This document shows, one piece after another, positions 61,404 to 64,000 of a DNA stretch of 64,000 nt (the first letter of the stretch is position 1; each line of letters starts with the position of its first letter). A model generated the notes under the pieces. It saw only the letters and a program-made list of their open reading frames with translations. It did not search any database and had not been told where the DNA came from. This DNA is from Faecalicatena faecalis (GTDB lineage: Bacteria; Bacillota; Clostridia; Lachnospirales; Lachnospiraceae), in NCBI RefSeq assembly GCF_012524165.2, contig NZ_JABACJ020000006.1:162560-226559 (forward strand), in the 5' to 3' direction. Made by a program: the position numbers and the translations under genes.

Positions 61404-63231
61404 GTATGACGGGCATGCCGTTCGTCTGTGGTGAAAGTCCACAAGGGGCGTAGTTGCCGACGAACCCGATAGCGACTCCCAAGGTTTGTATCGCGAGGTG
61501 CAGGCGAGAAGAAGGGATAGCGAAATCGTAGCCTGACGAACAGAAACCTAATACCAAGGCTTGCATAGCGGATGAGCGGGCAGTGAGCCGTAGAGTCCAA
61601 AAGGCAACCGTAACCTATGCAGGTAGATTAGGCAGGTAGACGAGGAAAGGCTAACGGCTTATCCCGTGAGGTCTCACAGAGGGAAACCTAGTAACAACGA
61701 ACTGTGAGAAGTCAGCAGAAGCCATAGTAGTGTGGAAGCTTCTGTAATGGAAGTGGAGCGAAGGGCTGAACAATTCAAGAGTCAAATGGACTCGCAAAAG
61801 TAAACACTCATGTCCGACGAGGAAGATAGTAGCGAAGACGTAACGGAGTGAAACTTCCATAGAAGGTAGGACTGAGAGGGTGCGAAGCATAACGAAGAAA
61901 GGAGACGAATCTATGTCACAACTGTTAGAGGAGATTCTCAGCAGAGATAATATGAGACTTGCATACAAGAAGGTTAAAGCCAATAAAGGTGCAAGTGGAA
62001 TCGACGGAATCACCATAGAGGAAATCGACGACTATCTCAAAGAGAACTGGGTAAATATCCGAGACAAAATCCGAAAGAGAAAGTACAAGCCAAAGCCGGT
62101 AAGACGAGTAGAAATACCAAAACCGGATGGAGGGGTGCGAAATCTTGGAGTACCGACGGTAGTAGACAGAATCATCGAGCAGGCAATTGTGCAAAGACTG
62201 ACACCGATAGTTGAGCCACATTTTAGTGAGTACAGCTATGGGTTCAGACCAAATCGCAGAGCTCAGCAGGCAATCTTGAGACTACTTGAATACTTCAACG
62301 ACGGATACACTTATGTAGTGGATATCGACCTTGAAAAATTCTTCGACAATGTACCACAAGACAAACTTATGACACTGGTAGGGAAACTCATACAAGACCC
62401 TGATACTGAATCACTCATTAGGAAATACCTTAATGCAGGAGTAATGGTAAGGGGCAGATACGAGGAAACCAACAAAGGAACCCCGCAAGGTGGCAATCTT
62501 TCACCGCTGTTAAGCAACATAATGCTTAATGAACTGGATAAGGAACTGGAAGCCAGAGGACTTCACTTTGTAAGATATGCAGATGACTGTGTGATAGCAG
62601 TAGGAAGCAGTGCAGCAGCTAACAGAGTAATGCACACAATAACAAAGTGGATAGAGAAGAAGCTTGGGTTAAAAGTGAACGCAACCAAAACAAAGGTAAC
62701 GACACCAAGCAAGCTGAAATATCTGGGCTTTGGATTCTGGAAAGACGCAGAGGGATGGAAGGCAAGACCACACAAGGATTCAATAAAAAGGTTTGAAAGA
62801 AAGCTGAAACAGCTGACAAAAAGAAGTTGGTCAGTGAGTATGGACTACAGAATTGAGAAACTCAATCAAGCCATACGCGGATGGATAAACTATTTCAGAA
62901 TGGGAAGTATGAAGACCGTTCTAACAAGAATAGATGAACACCTGCGTACAAGGATGAGAATTGTCATATGGAAACAGTGGAAGAAAAGTCCGAAACGCTA
63001 CTGGGGACTGAGGAGACTGGGGGCACCCGAATGGATGGCGAGGCAGTCTGTTGGCTTTGGAGACCACTATCAGGCAGTAGCGAAGACAACAGGACTACAC
63101 CTCATTAGCAAAGAAATCCTCGCAAAGCGAGGACTTCTCAGTTGCTTAGATTATTATTTGAATTGAACCGCCGAGTGCCGAACGGCATGCCCGGTGGTGT
63201 GAGAGGGGCTACGTGTTAGCCCCTACTCGAT
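61404..63231 (+). mobile_element. Group II intron, class C, with reverse transcriptase
   Basis: A 5' ribozyme region of about 500 nt (from GTATGACGG near 61404) precedes the reverse transcriptase frame. The 3' end has domain V at about 63166-63198, with ACCGCC/GGTGGT and TGCCG-AA-CGGCA stems, then a domain VI-like stem (GGGGCT/AGCCCC) and the class C ending CTACTCGAT. The maturase lacks an endonuclease domain. Insertion right behind a terminator is typical of this class. Exact ends are estimates to within a few bases. Confidence 0.88.
61913..63166 (+). CDS. ltrA: Group II intron reverse transcriptase/maturase
   Basis: A 417-residue protein encoded in intron domain IV. RT motifs are GASGIDGITIEEI, IPKPDGGVRNLGVPTVVDRIIEQA, YGFRPNRRAQQA, GTPQGGNLSPLLSNIMLNELDKEL, and catalytic YADD at 222-225. 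Domain X (maturase/thumb) is IRGWINYFRMGSM...RIRMRIVIWKQWK-like. No HNH endonuclease follows, as in class C introns. It helps splicing and reverse-splices into DNA. ATG 61913 has AAAGGAG upstream. The frame is intact, so the intron may be active. Confidence 0.95.
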   Translation: MSQLLEEILSRDNMRLAYKKVKANKGASGIDGITIEEIDDYLKENWVNIRDKIRKRKYKPKPVRRVEIPKPDGGVRNLGVPTVVDRIIEQAIVQRLTPIVEPHFSEYSYGFRPNRRAQQAILRLLEYFNDGYTYVVDIDLEKFFDNVPQDKLMTLVGKLIQDPDTESLIRKYLNAGVMVRGRYEETNKGTPQGGNLSPLLSNIMLNELDKELEARGLHFVRYADDCVIAVGSSAAANRVMHTITKWIEKKLGLKVNATKTKVTTPSKLKYLGFGFWKDAEGWKARPHKDSIKRFERKLKQLTKRSWSVSMDYRIEKLNQAIRGWINYFRMGSMKTVLTRIDEHLRTRMRIVIWKQWKKSPKRYWGLRRLGAPEWMARQSVGFGDHYQAVAKTTGLHLISKEILAKRGLLSCLDYYLN

Positions 63232-63517
63232 TGTAAAATTGTATTGAGTGATGTCGTATTACAAAGTTGATATTCTTTGTTTAAGCGAATAAAATATATA
63301 TAATCTGCAATAAGGGGTATTATACTTGAATATAATTCGAGAGTGTCCTGTTCTTAAAAATTCAAAAAATATTGCACAGAAGGCTGAAAGCAAACAAAAA
63401 CAGATTAGAAGAACTGAAAATGAATAAATTTTGAAATTTGTAAAAATCCCCCTGCGTAACATATTGCTTATGACGCTGCGTAATGAAATAAGATAGTGAT
63501 GAAAGGAGGTGGAGGCT

Positions 63518-63898
63518 ATGTCAAAATATACAACTGGAGAAATTGCAAAGCTCTGCGGTGTATCTGTCAGAACGGTACAGTATTATGATACCCGTAACAT
63601 TCTAACACCCAGCGAGTTAACAGAGGGCGGAAGGAGACTTTATTCAGAAGAGGATTTAAAACGGATGAAGATTATCTGCTTTCTTCGTGATGCTGGCATT
63701 TCAATAAACAGCATAGGAGAGTTGTTGTCTGAACATGACCCTGGTAGTGTTATTTCCGTTTTGCTTGAACAACAAGAAAATATTCTGAAAGAAGAAATAC
63801 ATGAAAGACAAGTAAAACTTGATATGCTCGATGGTATTAAACAAGAACTAAAAACCATAGAAAATTTCTCCATTGAATCTATTGGTGATTGGTGCTAG
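63518..63898 (+). CDS. MerR family transcriptional regulator (short)
   Basis: A 126-residue regulator. Winged HTH: YTTGEIAKLCGVSVRTVQYYDTRNILTPSELTEGGRRLYSEEDLKRMKIICFLRDAGISINSIGELL. A dimerisation coiled coil follows (about 85-120), ending FSIESIGDWC. There is no separate ligand domain. ATG 63518 is chosen; AAAGGAGG lies 8-15 bases upstream. The promoter region contains two TGCGTAA repeats 24 bp apart (63453-63483), a possible binding site. It precedes a truncated gene on the same strand. Confidence 0.9.
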   Translation: MSKYTTGEIAKLCGVSVRTVQYYDTRNILTPSELTEGGRRLYSEEDLKRMKIICFLRDAGISINSIGELLSEHDPGSVISVLLEQQENILKEEIHERQVKLDMLDGIKQELKTIENFSIESIGDWC

Positions 63899-63977
63899 AA
63901 TATAAATAGTACAAAATAAACATGACCATTTTCGATAAATACTATATGATAGTCATAAGACAAGGAGGAGAATGGAT

Positions 63978-64000
63978 ATGTCAAAAGGTACTAAATATTC
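63978..64000 (+). CDS. Start of a gene cut by the right edge
   Basis: ATG at 63978 (MSKGTKYS...) after AAGGAGGAG, 79 bases behind the MerR gene. An ATG at 63972 is also possible. Too short to identify. An ATGAC/GTCAT inverted pair (63922-63956) lies in its promoter region, perhaps a MerR site. Confidence 0.4.

Overview
The window looks like chromosome of a Gram-positive gut anaerobe of the Clostridia, most likely family Lachnospiraceae. The basis is a low-to-mid GC core, strong AGGAGG-type ribosome binding sites, TTG and GTG starts, a large 'Bacillus-type' SRP RNA, a SAM-I riboswitch in front of metK, families such as DUF6128 and DUF6145, and a complete V/A-type ATPase operon. The genus cannot be fixed from sequence reading alone. 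Two AT-rich or mobile-looking segments flank the core: about 1-3000 and about 58820-64000.

Layout. (1) 1-2970, minus strand: a TetR regulator, an MFS exporter and an ABC permease that runs off the left edge. The TetR promoter carries two palindromic operators. (2) 3000-13560: housekeeping and hypothetical genes, namely a DUF6128 protein, a lipoprotein, tadA, SRP RNA (minus strand), a B12-binding radical SAM protein behind a structured leader, nth, a small membrane protein, a VanW-family protein, an AIR-synthase-like protein, and an Lrp regulator-aminotransferase-trmL set. (3) 13800-22840: nine V-ATPase genes in the order H-I-K-E-C-F-A-B-D. Five copies of a covarying stem-loop lie in front of C, A and D. 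The c-ring protein has the residues of the Enterococcus hirae Na+ site. (4) 22840-35500: a decayed PD-(D/E)XK transposase-like gene, a proline-rich repeat protein, a shikimate kinase, murA, CapA, an acetyltransferase, metK, a two-component system, a Trk/Ktr potassium uptake pair and a SpoU-type RNA methyltransferase. (5) 35540-51200: a roughly 15-kb nucleoside uptake and catabolism cluster. It holds deoC, a divergent transaldolase, a DUF1097 protein, a VOC protein, deoB, an iron alcohol dehydrogenase, an amidohydrolase, a BMP-type nucleoside ABC transporter, a nucleoside phosphorylase, a single-chain transketolase and a DeoR regulator. (6) 51280-58820: a patatin reading frame that runs in frame into ornithine carbamoyltransferase, then birA, a DUF6145 gene, coaX, dusB, greA and lysS. 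(7) 58820-64000: a mobile segment with repeats, a five-zinc-ribbon protein with a nuclease-like C terminus, a small ICE-type protein, TnpV, a group IIC intron sitting directly after a terminator, and a MerR regulator.

How the genes work together. In region 5, nucleosides are taken up by the BMP/ABC system and split by the phosphorylase. The sugar phosphate is isomerised by DeoB. Deoxyribose 5-phosphate is cleaved by DeoC, and the acetaldehyde formed can be reduced by the alcohol dehydrogenase. Ribose 5-phosphate can enter the transketolase/transaldolase route. In regions 3 and 4 an ion-pumping V-ATPase and a TrkH/TrkA potassium pair lie 10 kb apart, a loose echo of the E. hirae ntp operon, where a KtrB-type gene is part of the V-ATPase cluster.

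The most unusual observations are the covarying hairpin modules inside the V-ATPase operon, the stop-less patatin-OTC junction that keeps an internal ribosome binding site, the zinc-ribbon nuclease-like mobile gene, and a nine-G tract inside the deoR-type gene.
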